A DNA stretch of 8,087 nt from Chitinophagaceae bacterium (GTDB lineage Bacteria > Bacteroidota > Bacteroidia > Chitinophagales > Chitinophagaceae): contig CANJDY010000119.1 of assembly GCA_947472635.1 (NCBI GenBank), positions 1 to 8,087 on the forward strand, in the 5' to 3' direction. Positions 7,679 to 8,087 of the stretch are shown here, piece by piece. The position numbers and the translations under genes are program-made. Numbering within the stretch: position 1 is the stretch's first letter; each line of letters starts with the position of its first letter. Below the pieces are notes generated by a model. The model did no database searches, was not told the DNA's origin, and saw only the letters and a program-made list of their open reading frames with translations.

Positions 7679-7700
7679 CTATTTACCAATTGATAAATAG
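7679..7700. promoter_or_regulatory. 22-bp near-perfect palindrome between two sulfatase genes
   Basis: The arms ctattta and taaatag flank the centre ccaattga. All base pairs match across the dyad except one (c against a beside the central caattg). It starts 18 bp after the stop of the upstream sulfatase and lies about 135 bp before the start of the truncated one. There is no T tract after it in the direction of transcription, so a classical Rho-independent terminator is not well supported. A dimeric repressor or activator site, or an AT-rich 3'-end hairpin that protects the mRNA, would both fit. The rest of the 174-bp gap (7545-7718) is AT-rich and I see no Bacteroidota-type TTTG/TAnnTTTG promoter that I would defend. 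Confidence 0.45.
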
Positions 7701-7718
7701 TATATTGAATAAGCCATT

Positions 7719-8087
7719 TTACTTGTTGCCCGTTTTTTCTTCCAAATCAATAGGTGCTTTTTCCGCTATAGCAATTAATTTTTTAACAATCTCAGGATGT
7801 AGCTTGGCAACATTATTTGATTCGGAAATATCTTTTGAAAGGTCATATAATATTGTTTCAGTTATTGCAGGATCTTGAATAAAATCAGTTATCCCGCTGT
7901 AACTTTTTAATCGATTGGGCAGCATTAATTTCCATTTCCCTAAGCGTACACTATGTAATTCATTTCTAATAAAGTAGTAAAAGTTATTTCTGCTACTTGT
8001 AGCTGTTTTACCAACTAGGTAATTTGTTTGATTGAAACCATCTAATGTAATTCCTGTTGTAGTTTTTGCATGGGCAAGATTTACAAA
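7719..8087 (-). CDS. Arylsulfatase-type sulfatase, C-terminal 122 residues
   Basis: The frame is open from the right edge to the TAA at 7719-7721, so the 5' part of the gene, with the active-site Cys, lies outside the window. The visible part has the pattern of a sulfatase C-terminal subdomain: ITLDGFNQTNYLVGK, then FYYFIRNELHSVRLGKWKL, then ILYDLSKDISESNNVAKLHP and EIVKKLIAIAEKA. In this family the DGxx...LxGK stretch follows the catalytic core, and the YY...L..VR.GKWKL strands pack on it. It matches the end of the complete sulfatase in this window in layout (LRAVRSGPWKLH, LYNLESDIAEKKNV, HPRVVKKL) but differs in sequence, so it is a separate paralogue with probably another specificity. It is the most upstream gene in this part of the cluster. 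The first methionine seen here is internal, not a start. Confidence 0.85.
   Translation of the reverse strand, partial: FVNLAHAKTTTGITLDGFNQTNYLVGKTATSSRNNFYYFIRNELHSVRLGKWKLMLPNRLKSYSGITDFIQDPAITETILYDLSKDISESNNVAKLHPEIVKKLIAIAEKAPIDLEEKTGNK

Noticed and set aside
1..8087. CRISPR array, tRNA, rRNA, insertion sequence or transposase
   Set aside because: No regularly spaced direct repeats, no RNA-gene signatures and no transposase motifs were seen on either strand, even near the sulfatase remnants.

Overview
The window looks like part of a polysaccharide-degradation gene cluster from a Bacteroidota bacterium. The phylum is an inference from secreted sulfatases, SGNH-type esterases and an (alpha/alpha)6-barrel glycosidase packed on one strand, AT-rich gene gaps, and starts without a well-placed Shine-Dalgarno sequence. 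Other sulfatase-rich phyla (Kiritimatiellota, Lentisphaerota, Planctomycetota) cannot be excluded. Every gene I can support lies on the minus strand, so transcription runs from high to low coordinates.

In transcription order: (1) the C-terminal end of an arylsulfatase-type enzyme that begins outside the window (7719-8087); (2) an AT-rich gap of 174 bp holding a 22-bp near-palindrome (7679-7700); (3) a broken sulfatase 5' end, with signal peptide and first beta-strand/metal motif, that stops after 60 codons (7362-7544); (4) a complete, secreted formylglycine-type sulfatase (5800-7263); (5) a large secreted DUF2341-LamG-Ig-SASA esterase (2723-5752); (6) a secreted glycoside hydrolase of the GH63/MGH1-like (alpha/alpha)6-barrel type (803-2713), only 9 bp from gene 5; (7) a second sulfatase 5'-end remnant (783-890) overlapping the 3' end of the glycosidase in another frame; (8) the N-terminal 238 codons of another SASA-type esterase running off the left edge (1-715). 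The last gene has no stop within the window, so an ORF search that needs a stop would miss it.

Read together, the sulfatases would remove sulfate, the two SASA esterases would remove acyl (probably acetyl) groups, and the barrel enzyme would cut the glycan thus exposed. Signal peptides on genes 4, 5, 6 and 8 place them in the periplasm or outside the cell. The target is therefore probably a sulfated and acylated polysaccharide or glycoconjugate, but the sequence does not identify it. No SusC/SusD pair, regulator, transposase, RNA gene or CRISPR array is visible.

The most unusual signal is the pair of sulfatase 5' remnants. They are different in sequence, yet both stop at almost the same homologous place, just after the S-A-Y-G turn and before the expected T-P-N-x-D segment. 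One of them appears to have been joined to the end of the glycosidase gene, which then carries a C-terminal tail of about 70 residues that does not look like part of the enzyme. This points to repeated deletion or recombination at sulfatase genes in the cluster, or to an assembly problem at conserved sulfatase sequence.
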